Positions 36,021 to 44,703 of a stretch of DNA of 64,000 nt are shown in pieces. The position numbers and the translations under genes are program-made. Numbering within the stretch: the stretch's first letter is position 1; each line of letters opens with the position of its first letter. The notes under the pieces are model-generated. The model saw only the letters and a list, made by a program, of their open reading frames with translations. It made no database searches and was not told the origin of the DNA. Source of the stretch: CAYUQT01 sp964596165 (GTDB lineage Bacteria > Planctomycetota > Phycisphaerae > UBA1845 > JAFGLZ01); NCBI GenBank assembly GCA_964596165.1, contig CAZQTW010000007.1:62001-126000 (forward strand), in the 5' to 3' direction.

Positions 36021-38009
36021 CACTCGCTGCTTTCATCATGCGGACGTCTGCTCTTCCTGCTAAATGCTGCCGACAAGAAGGACGGCGGCTGGTTCGTCTC
36101 CGGCTCGCCGCGATTTGCCCTGGAGGGCGAGGCCCAATCGGGCCTCAAGCAGGCTTGGCTGGCCAATGAAGGTAAGGGCCTGCTCGCCACGCCAATCCAC
36201 ATCGACAGACTTCAACCCACCGGCGCTCGCTTCCGTTCCTTTGCACCGGCATATGAACCGATCGCCAAGGACGATCAAGGAGGCGCCTGCCTGCTGACGC
36301 AAGCCGTCGGCCGCGGGCTTCTGGTCGCCGCCGCGGGTCCGATCATCCCGGTGGAATTGCTGGCCAATGCCTTCCTCCGCCTGCAGTGCCGAGGCGAGGT
36401 CTTCAATGTAGGATTGCTGCCGGGGGCCGAGACGGTACGGCTGGGCCAAAACGAACTGTTGTTGGGCATAGCGGAGTTGCCGGACTCCGCCGGCAACGTC
36501 AACGTCTTGGTCGATGTGATCGATGCGGATGGGAACGTGTCGACGCTGCAGTACTTCAATACCTCCGTGGCGGGCGACGGCCTCCGCATTCCACTCCGGT
36601 ACAACGCCAGCAGGGAAGGAGTCGGCCGAGTGGTGGTCAGCATCGCCGACCCGGTCGACGGTGCATTGTTGCGACGATTTTTCATCCCCTTGTTGCATGA
36701 CCAACGTGTCGAGATCCTGCCGGACAAGAATTACTACACGACGAAGCCCCATGCCAACCTGCGGCTCCGCTACGTTGACGGGGCGCTCGCCAAGGCCTCA
36801 GTGCACGTCACGCAGGGCGACAGTGACCTCAACGTCGAACTGAGCGGAAACGGCATCCGGTTCGCCAAGGTGCCGATCGGGGGATTGTCAGCGGGGCAGC
36901 ATAAGCTCGACGTGTCGTTCCTATTGGACGGGAAGGCTGCTTACGCCAAGACCGTGTTGATCCGCAAGGAGCCGTCGTTCCCGAATGCCGTCAAGCTTCT
37001 CTATCACCGGAACTGCATACTGGAGGTCGAGGGCACGCCCTTCTTTCCGTACGGCTGCTACGGCATTTCGGAGACGCAGGAAGCCGGCCTCATTGGGCTG
37101 GGCGTGAACACCGTGGTCGGAGCTAAACCGACCCAGAACCGCAAACTCTGGGTTGCCGAACACGGACTCGCGGGTTGGGCGACGAACAAGCAGTGGCCGC
37201 GCGAGAAGGTTCTCGACACGCTGCGTACCGATGGCTACGCCAGGCTTCTGTCGTGGTACATGTATGACGAGCCTGACTTGAATGGCCAGTCGCCTGATTT
37301 CGTCCGTGGTGTCTACGAGGCTGGCCGGCCCAAGGATCCCTACCATCCACAGATGATGGTTTACGTCGGAAGTTCAGGTTATCCGTGCTATCCCGACTAC
37401 ATGCCGTTCGCCGACTGTCACATGATGGACCACTACCCATTGCCCTACGCCGCGCCGGCGACGTATGGCCTGTATCTCCGAAAGGTTGCCGAGGCCGCCC
37501 GGGGCACGCGGAACGTCTGGGGCGTACCGCAGTGTTTCGACTGGCGTGAGATCGGCACGGCGTTCGGCCCGTTCAAGAAGGAAAGTCTGCACCCCACAGG
37601 CCGGGAGGCCCTCAACTACATTTACCAGTCCATCATTGAGGGCGCCGGCGCCATCACCTTCTGGACATACCGGTACGTCGCGGAGGACCCTCGCCGCCAT
37701 GAACCCTTCCTGAAGGCCCTGGCGGAGGGCGCCAAACTGACCGACCTGGTTGTCCGCGGGACGGTCGTGCCGTCGCCACAAGTCAGGCCCTTCTCCTCGC
37801 AGATCCGTTGTCGCAGTTTCAAGCGGGGTAGCGAGGTCTACATCGTGGCGGCGAACTACCTGGAGCGCAAGGCCGATGTTGAGTTCGTCGCGCCGTACCT
37901 CAAGGAAGCTAACCTGCGGCAGTACTTGCCTGCCCCACGCACGCTCGGCTCACTCAAAGACACGTTCGAGCCGTTGGAGGGAAAAGTCTATGTGGCGGCA
38001 GTTCCCTAA
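36021..38009 (+). CDS. Putative glycoside hydrolase (clan A-like), 5' end apparently frameshifted
   Basis: The frame is open from 36021 and reads as real protein well before the first usable start codon (GTG 36351): NAADKKDGGWFVSGSPRFAL, GLLATPIHIDRLQPTG. No ATG, GTG or TTG lies between. In the neighbouring frame, ATGs at 36017 and 36038 begin a signal-peptide-like MTLAAFIMR. Skipping one base near 36047 joins it to LLFLLNAADKK, a good signal peptide. The body has beta-sandwich domains, then a TIM-barrel-like part from about 37030 (EGTPFFPYGCYG, WYMYDEPDL, MDHYPLPYA, WGVPQCFDW). It resembles GH2 or other clan A glycosidases. Glu in YDEPD may be catalytic. Confidence 0.65.
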   Translation, partial: HSLLSSCGRLLFLLNAADKKDGGWFVSGSPRFALEGEAQSGLKQAWLANEGKGLLATPIHIDRLQPTGARFRSFAPAYEPIAKDDQGGACLLTQAVGRGLLVAAAGPIIPVELLANAFLRLQCRGEVFNVGLLPGAETVRLGQNELLLGIAELPDSAGNVNVLVDVIDADGNVSTLQYFNTSVAGDGLRIPLRYNASREGVGRVVVSIADPVDGALLRRFFIPLLHDQRVEILPDKNYYTTKPHANLRLRYVDGALAKASVHVTQGDSDLNVELSGNGIRFAKVPIGGLSAGQHKLDVSFLLDGKAAYAKTVLIRKEPSFPNAVKLLYHRNCILEVEGTPFFPYGCYGISETQEAGLIGLGVNTVVGAKPTQNRKLWVAEHGLAGWATNKQWPREKVLDTLRTDGYARLLSWYMYDEPDLNGQSPDFVRGVYEAGRPKDPYHPQMMVYVGSSGYPCYPDYMPFADCHMMDHYPLPYAAPATYGLYLRKVAEAARGTRNVWGVPQCFDWREIGTAFGPFKKESLHPTGREALNYIYQSIIEGAGAITFWTYRYVAEDPRRHEPFLKALAEGAKLTDLVVRGTVVPSPQVRPFSSQIRCRSFKRGSEVYIVAANYLERKADVEFVAPYLKEANLRQYLPAPRTLGSLKDTFEPLEGKVYVAAVP

Positions 38010-38160
38010 TGACGAGCGACGGTTGCATCTTTGAGCGGCGAATCCGGAAGAGCGGGCGCACTCGCGATCTCCCCCTCACCCACGCGGCCACGCTACGATC
38101 TGTGGCTCGCAAGCGCACGCACCTTCCCGACGAACCCGCAATCTCACCTGTGACGAACCG

Positions 38161-38796
38161 CTAGGCCTTCATCTTCCGGACGACGCCGACAACCACGCCC
38201 TGAATCCTCGCCTCCTTGACGTAGATCGGTTCCATGCTGGAATTGGCAGGTTGGAGTCGTATTCGGTCGCCCTCGCGGTAGAACTTCTTAAGCGTGGTCT
38301 CGCCGGTGTCGAGAAGGGCGACGACCGTCTCGCCGTCGCGCGCGGTCTCCCGGCGCTCGGCAATCACATAATCACCCTCGCGGATCTGGTCCTCAATCAT
38401 GCTCTCGCCCCGAACCCGAAGGGCGAACCGAGAGCCCCGCGTGGCAAAGACTTCCTCCAAATCGAGCACGTCCGCATCCTGGAGGGCTTCAACCGGAACA
38501 CCCGCCGCAATTCGTCCGAGCAACGGTATCCGTGTCGAACGTTCATCGGGAAAACTCAGTTGAGGAGCCAGCTTCAACGATCGCGCCTTGTGCCGATGCC
38601 GCTTGAGAAACCCCTTCTTGTGCAATACGCCAATGTGCTCGAAAATCGTGACCTTGCTCACCTCAAAGTGGTCCGCCAGTTCCTGAAGCGTCGGCGCGTA
38701 GCCGTACTCCCGCTCGTAGTCCCTCACGTAAGTCAGAATGGCCAGTTGTTTCGGCGTCAACGGCTTCGACCGGCGAGGATCAGTGGGGGGCGACAT
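38161..38796 (-). CDS. lexA: LexA repressor
   Basis: A 211-residue protein. The winged helix-turn-helix is at 10-75 (LTPKQLAILTYVRDY, APTLQELADHFEVSKVTIFEHIGVLHKKG). The cleavage site is Ala98-Gly99 in GRIAAGVPVE. The self-cleavage dyad is Ser132 (RGESMIED) and Lys170 (GETTLKK), 38 residues apart, as in known LexA. It represses DNA-damage genes until RecA filaments trigger cleavage. The recognition helix segment (SKVTIFEHIGVLHKKG) differs from the enterobacterial one, so a different operator is expected. A promoter and overlapping dyad lie upstream. The leader would be about 240 bases. Confidence 0.95.
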   Translation of the reverse strand: MSPPTDPRRSKPLTPKQLAILTYVRDYEREYGYAPTLQELADHFEVSKVTIFEHIGVLHKKGFLKRHRHKARSLKLAPQLSFPDERSTRIPLLGRIAAGVPVEALQDADVLDLEEVFATRGSRFALRVRGESMIEDQIREGDYVIAERRETARDGETVVALLDTGETTLKKFYREGDRIRLQPANSSMEPIYVKEARIQGVVVGVVRKMKA

Positions 38797-38997
38797 ACCT
38801 GCAATTCCTTGGAGATTGGTTGGACGGACGCCGGAACCGGTTAGGCGCCGTTTCCGTCGAGATGTTCAAGCCGCGCCTCGCGCACCGAAGCGAAGCCGCT
38901 CATGTCGGCCGGAAACGGCACCGAAAAACGATTGCCTGCGGGCGGCATCGTTTGGATCTCTGGAAACGAAAGACGACCCGCCAAAACAACCCTCTCG

Positions 38998-39031
38998 AAC
39001 AGAACGCCACCGCAAGTGTTCTCGTTCTGTT
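38998..39031. promoter_or_regulatory. Inverted repeat in the lexA leader
   Basis: AACAGAACG (38998-39006) and CGTTCTGTT (39023-39031) are a perfect 9-bp dyad separated by 16 bases, overlapping the start of the next dyad. GAAC/GTTC half sites like those in several LexA boxes are repeated within it. Confidence 0.45.
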
Positions 39032-39055
39032 AGGGTAATAAAACATACCCTAACA
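39028..39055. promoter_or_regulatory. Dyad operator candidate over the lexA -10 region
   Basis: TGTTAGGGTA and TACCCTAACA form a perfect 10-bp inverted repeat with an 8-base spacer. The -10 hexamer of the lexA promoter lies in its spacer and right arm. This position fits autorepression by LexA. Confidence 0.6.
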
Positions 39056-39070
39056 TCGACCAAACGTCAA
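39042..39070 (-). promoter_or_regulatory. Putative lexA promoter
   Basis: On the minus strand TTGACG (39065-39070) and TATGTT (39042-39047) are separated by 17 bases. The sequence upstream (39100-39180) is AT-rich, and 39103-39118 holds a hairpin ATAGGG-ATTG-CCCTAT that might end bioD transcripts. Confidence 0.6.
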
Positions 39071-39222
39071 GCGGATATTCAAGGCGTTCTTCCATTGGCT
39101 TCATAGGGATTGCCCTATTCCAATAGGACATCAGTTGAATATAGCTATTTGAAACATAACGACTTACAACTAACTTACTGATCCGGTTGGCCGATCAAAT
39201 TGCCTACGCTGACTTCGGTGGA

Positions 39223-39960
39223 TTACGCCCGGCGCGAGAGATCAATGTCCAGACGGAGGTGTTTGAGGGCTTCGGGGATTCGTCGCCCAATCCGGCCGGC
39301 TTTGACGTCCGTGCCGCGATCGTAAGGAACCACCGTCGGCGCTGCAATCCCCGCACACTCGGCTATCGCGGCGGGATTCGTCTCTTCGGCCAGACTGGGC
39401 GAGCGCGTCCGGTATCGGTTTAGCACGACTCCGGCAATCGGCAGGTTTCGGGCGCGAGCCGCTTCAATCGTCAGCAGCGTGTGATTGATCGCCCCCAAAC
39501 GGGACCGCGCGACGATGAGCAGGGGATGTCCGAACTCCACCGCCAAGTCGGCCATCGTCCGCTTCTTCTCAACGGGAGACAGCAGCCCGCCGGCGCCCTC
39601 GACGATAACCACATCCGACTGCCGGCAGACGTGGTCGTAGGCGTACCGGAGGGCCTCGAAGTCGATCGGTGTTCGCGATTCCTCCGCGCCCACGAAGGGC
39701 TCCAGCGGACGCCGGTAGCGGATCGGACAGACAACGTCCAACGGCAGATCGGAACCGGCCGCATACGAAAGGCATTCCGCGTCTTCGCTGGTCAGCCCAA
39801 GCCGCATCCGCCAGACGCACCCGGTCGCGATCGGCTTGAAGACGCCCACGCGAAGCCCCCGTCGTCGCCACAGAATCGCCAGTCCGCCGGCGACAACCGT
39901 CTTGCCGACACCGGCGTCCGTACCGGTTACAAAGATGCCGGGGATTCGTTCGGCCATCAT
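39223..39960 (-). CDS. bioD: Dethiobiotin synthetase
   Basis: A 245-residue P-loop enzyme with GTDAGVGKT (13-21), VFKPIATG (the KP and TG contacts to diaminopelargonate and nucleotide) and VIVEGAGGLLSP, all family hallmarks. It makes dethiobiotin from 7,8-diaminopelargonate, CO2 and ATP in biotin synthesis. No other bio genes are nearby, so the pathway is dispersed. The second codon is also ATG and could be the real start. Confidence 0.92.
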   Translation of the reverse strand: MMAERIPGIFVTGTDAGVGKTVVAGGLAILWRRRGLRVGVFKPIATGCVWRMRLGLTSEDAECLSYAAGSDLPLDVVCPIRYRRPLEPFVGAEESRTPIDFEALRYAYDHVCRQSDVVIVEGAGGLLSPVEKKRTMADLAVEFGHPLLIVARSRLGAINHTLLTIEAARARNLPIAGVVLNRYRTRSPSLAEETNPAAIAECAGIAAPTVVPYDRGTDVKAGRIGRRIPEALKHLRLDIDLSRRA

Positions 39961-40027
39961 CGTCCTTCAGCCGGCAAACGCATAGGATCCGTCACGTTGT
40001 CCCGAGGAGTCGAACCCGTCGAGGAAA

Positions 40028-40867
40028 TCACTTCACCGTGACGGGGGAGCCGATGCGCGCCGCGAGCACTTCCGACGCACTCCCACGGTTCACGGCGATT
40101 TCGAGAAGGCCGACGCTCCCGATCAGCGCAATCGCCGCGCCCACTTCCACTTGGGCATAGGTCTGGCGCAGGGGCCCAATATCGTGATCGCCGAGCCACA
40201 CATGGGCGCCGGGCAGGACGTTGAGCGTATGCGCCAGCTCCTCTCGAGAAAGGTTGGTTACCATGTTGCCGAAACCGTCGACATAGACGACCTGGCCATG
40301 CACGGAATGGTCCGGCATTCGCTCCGGGCGAGGAAGGTTGAGCATCTCGATGTGGTCGGTGGGTGGTCCCAGGTCCGTTATCTTTCCCCCCCGTGCGAGG
40401 TGTCCGGCCGCCGGCGCCAAGATGTCGCGGCCATGGAACGTGCTGGTGGGCTGCTGCACGAACAAACCGCGGTTCCCAATTTCCCGCAGTATTTCGAGCC
40501 CCGCATCTCGTTGAAGGCATGACGCAATGCCGTTGTCGGGGCACAGCAAAAACTGGCCGCCGTATTGCGCCGCGATCAACCGTCGAGCCGTGCCCACTTC
40601 CGGGTCGACCACAACCACGTGGATCGTCCCACGCGGGAAACTGGGCCAAACGGCCCGAATGACGAAGGCGGCCTGGACGACGTCGTGACGGGCTATTTGA
40701 TGGGTCACATCCACCAGTGTCGTCCGAGGGGCGATCTGCAGAATGATCCCCTTCATCGCCGCCACGTAGTGATCGTTCTGGCCGAAGTCCGTTGTGAGCG
40801 TGACGATGGGCATGGGCAACGTTTGCCTCAAGGTGTTCAGAAAGTCCATTCGCCTCGGTCGGTTCAC
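40028..40867 (-). CDS. SAM hydroxide adenosyltransferase-like protein (DUF62)
   Basis: A 279-residue protein of the chlorinase/fluorinase-like family. N-terminal signatures are LTTDFGQNDHYVAAMKG and VVVVDPEVGT; then STFHGRDILAPAAGHLA and VYVDGFGNMVTNL. Most bacterial members hydrolyse SAM to adenosine and methionine with water, not halide. The start is uncertain: the GTG at 40867, an ATG at 40849 and an ATG at 40813 (MPIVTLTTDFG) are all possible, and family alignment favours the last. It lies 67 bases upstream of bioD. Biotin synthesis uses SAM, so a link is conceivable but unproven. Confidence 0.85.
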   Translation of the reverse strand: MNRPRRMDFLNTLRQTLPMPIVTLTTDFGQNDHYVAAMKGIILQIAPRTTLVDVTHQIARHDVVQAAFVIRAVWPSFPRGTIHVVVVDPEVGTARRLIAAQYGGQFLLCPDNGIASCLQRDAGLEILREIGNRGLFVQQPTSTFHGRDILAPAAGHLARGGKITDLGPPTDHIEMLNLPRPERMPDHSVHGQVVYVDGFGNMVTNLSREELAHTLNVLPGAHVWLGDHDIGPLRQTYAQVEVGAAIALIGSVGLLEIAVNRGSASEVLAARIGSPVTVK

Positions 40868-41080
40868 ATTATCCTGGAGTTCATAACGTTGTCAACGAAC
40901 GGTCGCGCCGTGCCGATTTCCGGTAGGCCTTTGCCGAACGGCTTAACCGGCAGGCCCGCTCGTCACCTCGCCGTTTTCTGATCCGCTCGGTTACAGTGGC
41001 AACCCTGATCGTGGAGAAGAGAGCGGTTGCAGGGCAATTCCGTCAACCGATGTCGATTCTTAGGTGTCCCTCGCTGAAGG

Positions 41081-41566
41081 TCAGATCTTTCCGTCGTCGA
41101 TGTGTCGTTCGTAGTGGAGATCGGCCAGCGGCTGAATGAGATCGGTCGTCCGCTCGATGCTGCCGTTGATACCCGTGCGAAGCGACAGTAGGATCATGGC
41201 GGCGGCCGCTGCGCCCGCCGTCCGGGCGAGCGGACCCTCTATCTTGGGCCAAATCCCGACCGAAGGCTTGGCCTTCCGTAATTGATCCGCTTTGGGGGTT
41301 GCGCGAAGCGTGCGAGCAAGCATGCCGAGCGCCCGTTCGTTGGCCCGGCCGATCAGCCCGATCGGGGCGGCCTGGGTCGCCAACAACGTAAACCCGGCGC
41401 TCACGCGAGAAATCCGTTGAATCCGTGCCCGACACTTCGGGCAGGTCGCCGCGTGTTCAAGAAGTCTCTCCGGTACGGGTCCGCCCTTATCGATCCACCG
41501 CGTCAACAACGCACGGCGGGTTCGGCACCGCCCATCGGTCCCGCCTTGTGTTCGCCGTGCTCTCAT
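41081..41566 (-). CDS. Probable anti-sigma factor, zinc-finger type
   Basis: A 161-residue protein whose ATG overlaps the sigma factor stop by one base (TAATG), which implies translational coupling. LLEHAATCPKCRARI gives the HxxxCxxC of zinc-binding anti-sigma domains. A weak hydrophobic stretch (TAGAAAAAMILLSL) near 115 could span the membrane. It probably holds the sigma factor inactive until an envelope signal releases it. Sequence similarity is low, so the call rests mainly on position and the Cys motif. Confidence 0.6.
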   Translation of the reverse strand: MRARRTQGGTDGRCRTRRALLTRWIDKGGPVPERLLEHAATCPKCRARIQRISRVSAGFTLLATQAAPIGLIGRANERALGMLARTLRATPKADQLRKAKPSVGIWPKIEGPLARTAGAAAAAMILLSLRTGINGSIERTTDLIQPLADLHYERHIDDGKI

Positions 41567-42147
41567 TACGACTCCTCCTTCGCCAGCATCACCGACAGCC
41601 GAATGACCGCCTGTCGGCGGTACACCCTGGCCGTTCCGTCGGTGATTCCCAGAATCCTGGACACCGAGCGATAGTCATGGCCCGCCAAGTCGTGAAGGAC
41701 GACCACATCCCGAAGATGTGGCGGCAAATCCATGACGGCCTGTCGCACACGATCCACCATCCCCAGGTGATCCAGGTTGGCGCTCACGTCCGGGCTCTCT
41801 GGGCGATGCGCCCGCCGGGCGACCATCGCAAGGCGGTCACGCTCCCGCTTCCGTCGGCGCATGAGTTCGATGGCCGCATTCATCGCGGCCCTGTAGAAAT
41901 AGGCGCCGCGATCACCTCTGATGCCCTTGTTGGTCCTCGCCGCCAGTTGGCACACCACGCTCTGATAGGCGTCGCACACGTCCTGCTCGCGCCCCAACAT
42001 CCGCCAGAGAACCGCAACAATATCGGGGCCATGGCGCTGCAGAAGTGTGAGGATCCACTTCTGACCTGCGGCGGTGTCGGCCGAGGCCAGTTCCTCCAAT
42101 ATCCCGCGGAGGCTCGCGGGTAGGCTGGCAACAGCGATTCGGGACAT
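41566..42147 (-). CDS. ECF-type RNA polymerase sigma factor
   Basis: A 193-residue protein with region 2 (GREQDVCDAYQSVVCQLAAR, GDRGAYFYRAAMNAAIELMRRRKRER) and region 4 (AVMDLPPHLRDVVVLHDLAGHDYRSVSRILGITDGTARVYRRQAVIRL). Sigma 1.1 and region 3 are missing, as in ECF factors. A minus-strand TATAAT lies at 42171-42176, 25 bases before its start, without a clear -35. It is divergent from the type II secretion operon at 42300, which it might control. Confidence 0.88.
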   Translation of the reverse strand: MSRIAVASLPASLRGILEELASADTAAGQKWILTLLQRHGPDIVAVLWRMLGREQDVCDAYQSVVCQLAARTNKGIRGDRGAYFYRAAMNAAIELMRRRKRERDRLAMVARRAHRPESPDVSANLDHLGMVDRVRQAVMDLPPHLRDVVVLHDLAGHDYRSVSRILGITDGTARVYRRQAVIRLSVMLAKEES

Positions 42148-42299
42148 GCCCGGTCCCCTGTTTCACCCTCATTATAGACGGCCACCAAGTGGCTGTGTTA
42201 ATCGAAATACTTTCGGCCGCGAGGCGGCCATCCCCGGGGCGCTAACACCTCGTCTGGTTCCACGTCTATAACCTCGGAAGGCAACAAGGATCCTTCATC

Positions 42300-43472
42300 A
42301 TGGCCCGTAGCGATACCCCACCCTCCGATGCGGTTGTCAAGTTAGTGGACGGTCTACTGGCCCGCGCGGTTCGCGAACGGGCCAGCGACGTCCACTTCGA
42401 GCCCGCCGAGCGGCAACTGCTCGTCCGATTCCGGCTCGACGGTCTCCTTCATGACATCGAGCGTCTGCCGGCCGAGATCGCTGACAACGTGATCGCCCGG
42501 CTCAAGGTGATGGCCGCCTTGTTGACTTATCGCATCGATATCCCGCAGGAGGGCTCGCTGCCGGCATCGCACTTCTCGGCGGGTGGAGACTCCGCCGCGC
42601 TGGACATGCGGGTGGCAACGTTCCCGACGATTCGCGGCGAGCGCGCCGTCGTGCGAATCATGTATTCGGGCTCGGGTATCGGTGAACTCAGTGAACTGGG
42701 CTTTGCAACCGACATAGTTCGGCTGCTTCGCAAGGCGGGCGAGCAACAGTCCGGCCTCGTGGTCGTCACCGGACCGGCCGGCGCGGGCAAGAGCACCACG
42801 CTCTACGCCATTGCCAGGCACATCCTGGCGTCCACACCCGGTCGCAGCGTCGTCGCGCTCGAGGACCCCGTCGAGCAGCGCGTCGAGGGGATGACGCAGA
42901 TTCAGATCGCCCCGCACGGCGAGCTGGACTATCCGCGGGCGATGCGATCGCTGCTCCGTCAGGACCCACAGGTCCTTCTGATCGGCGAGGTTCGAGACGC
43001 GCACACGGCCAATGTGGTCGTCGAGGCGGCGCTGACCGGCCACCTGCTCCTGACGACCATGCACAGCGGCGATCCGGCCGAGGCCGTCATCCGACTCCTG
43101 GAAATGGGAGTGCCTCCGTATCAGGTCGTGAGCACGTTGAGTCTGGTCTGTTCGCAGCGGCTCGTCCGGAGGTTGTGTCCGGCCTGTCGCCGCCAGACCG
43201 GCCGACCGGAGGAGCCTTTTCAGCGAGCGGGATGCGACGAATGCCACCAGACCGGCTATCGCGGGCGGATCGGCTGTGGGCAGGTCCTTCTGATGGACGA
43301 CTCCGTCCGCCCGGCGATCCTTGCCCATGCGACGACGGCCGGACTCCGGGAGATCGCCTTGCGGCAGGGCCCGAGCCTGGCGGACGATGCCGGTCGCCTG
43401 GTCCGCGAAGGCCACACCGACGCGGACGAGGTGCGGCGGATCATCGGCCAACCGGTTGGCCAAGGAGTGTGA
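42300..43472 (+). CDS. gspE: Type II secretion / pilus assembly ATPase, short form
   Basis: A 390-residue protein with the GspE/PilB core but without the usual 150-residue N-terminal domain. Core elements: SDVHFEP near the start, Walker A GPAGAGKST (158-166), the Asp box GEVRDAHTANVVVEAALTGHLL, a His box near TTMHSG, and a zinc motif (CPACRR ... CDECHQTGYRGR). It drives pseudopilus assembly. Missing the N1 domain, it may bind the platform differently, or another gene may supply that domain. It starts a six-gene run with gaps of 2-28 bases or overlaps. Confidence 0.9.
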   Translation: MARSDTPPSDAVVKLVDGLLARAVRERASDVHFEPAERQLLVRFRLDGLLHDIERLPAEIADNVIARLKVMAALLTYRIDIPQEGSLPASHFSAGGDSAALDMRVATFPTIRGERAVVRIMYSGSGIGELSELGFATDIVRLLRKAGEQQSGLVVVTGPAGAGKSTTLYAIARHILASTPGRSVVALEDPVEQRVEGMTQIQIAPHGELDYPRAMRSLLRQDPQVLLIGEVRDAHTANVVVEAALTGHLLLTTMHSGDPAEAVIRLLEMGVPPYQVVSTLSLVCSQRLVRRLCPACRRQTGRPEEPFQRAGCDECHQTGYRGRIGCGQVLLMDDSVRPAILAHATTAGLREIALRQGPSLADDAGRLVREGHTDADEVRRIIGQPVGQGV

Positions 43473-43475
43473 ACC

Positions 43476-44675
43476 GTGCCTTGGTTTGAATATGAAGGGG
43501 TGTGTCCCGGCGGGACGGCGATTGCGGGCCGAGTCGAGGCCGAGAGCCACGACGCGGCACAGCGGCTCCTCGGCGAGACGATGCGGGTTGTCCTGAGCGA
43601 AGTGCGCGAGGCGAAGCCACCACCCGCAAAGGCTGCCATCGGAGAAGCGGACCTCATCTTCTTCAACGAACAACTGGCCTCATTGGCCTCGGCGGGACTG
43701 GCGCTCGACGAAGGGCTTCAACAGCTCGCCCGTGATGTCGACTCGCCTCGGCTTCGAGGCTTCATCGAGGCGGTGGCGGTGGACCTTCGCCGCGGCGAGA
43801 CCATCGAGCAGGCGATCGCCAAGCACGAAGCTCAATTACCTTTGCTCTACAGCCGAGTCATTCGCGCCGGCGTCCAGAGCGGTCAGCTCCCCGCAACGCT
43901 GCTGAACCTCAACCAGCACCTGCGGCTCATGGGCATGACGCGCCAGGTCCTTTGGGAGATTCTGGCGTACCCCATCTTCGTACTGGTGGCCGGGCTGATA
44001 ATCGTGTCGCTCTTTTTCATCAAGGTCGTGCCGCAGTTCAAGGAGATCTTTTACGACTTTGGATCAAAACTCCCAGGACCTACGCTTCTATTGCTTAGGG
44101 TGGCCGACTCGTTTCCACGTATCCTCATTGCGGTGGGCGTCATTGCCGTCCTCATTGTTGTCGGGTGGCAACTTCTGAAGCTGACGCCCGGTGGCCGACG
44201 ATTTCGAGAGCGCTTCGTGGCCGCCATTCCCATCGTGGGGCGAGTCTATCGTGCCTCGCTGGTCTCGCGATTCGTCCGGTCGGTGGCCACCAGCGTCCAG
44301 GCGGGCGTCACGCTGCCCGAGGCCCTTCGACTGGCGGGCGGCGCTACCGGGAGTCCCGGACTGGGCGTCGAGGCCGACCGAATCGCCGCCGACGTCGAGC
44401 GGGGCGGGTCGATCTTCGAGGCCTCACAACTCTGCCAATGGATACCCGCCATCTTCGGATACACGGTTCAGGTGGCATTAGGTCGCGACGCGTTGTCATC
44501 CGCCCTGATGCAGCTTTCGGACACCTACGAATCACGCGCAACCCACTATCAATCGATGTTGCGAGTCATCATGTTCCCTGTCGTGGTGATCCTCGTCGGC
44601 GGCTTCATTGCATTGGGTGTGATCGGGCTTTTCCTGCCGCTGGTAAGCCTGGTCAACGCGGTGAGCGGCGGCTGA
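43476..44675 (+). CDS. gspF: Type II secretion inner-membrane platform protein GspF (first copy)
   Basis: A 399-residue protein from GTG. Two GspF domains (about 65-190 and 270-395) each begin with a cytoplasmic helical bundle (FNEQLASLASAGLALDEGLQQLA; FVRSVATSVQAGVTLPEALRLA), with three membrane segments. It forms the platform that the ATPase turns during pseudopilus growth. It has normal family length and domain order. Confidence 0.9.
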   Translation: MPWFEYEGVCPGGTAIAGRVEAESHDAAQRLLGETMRVVLSEVREAKPPPAKAAIGEADLIFFNEQLASLASAGLALDEGLQQLARDVDSPRLRGFIEAVAVDLRRGETIEQAIAKHEAQLPLLYSRVIRAGVQSGQLPATLLNLNQHLRLMGMTRQVLWEILAYPIFVLVAGLIIVSLFFIKVVPQFKEIFYDFGSKLPGPTLLLLRVADSFPRILIAVGVIAVLIVVGWQLLKLTPGGRRFRERFVAAIPIVGRVYRASLVSRFVRSVATSVQAGVTLPEALRLAGGATGSPGLGVEADRIAADVERGGSIFEASQLCQWIPAIFGYTVQVALGRDALSSALMQLSDTYESRATHYQSMLRVIMFPVVVILVGGFIALGVIGLFLPLVSLVNAVSGG

Positions 44676-44703
44676 GTCTTGTCGTGCAACGAGGTGGCGA
44701 CCC

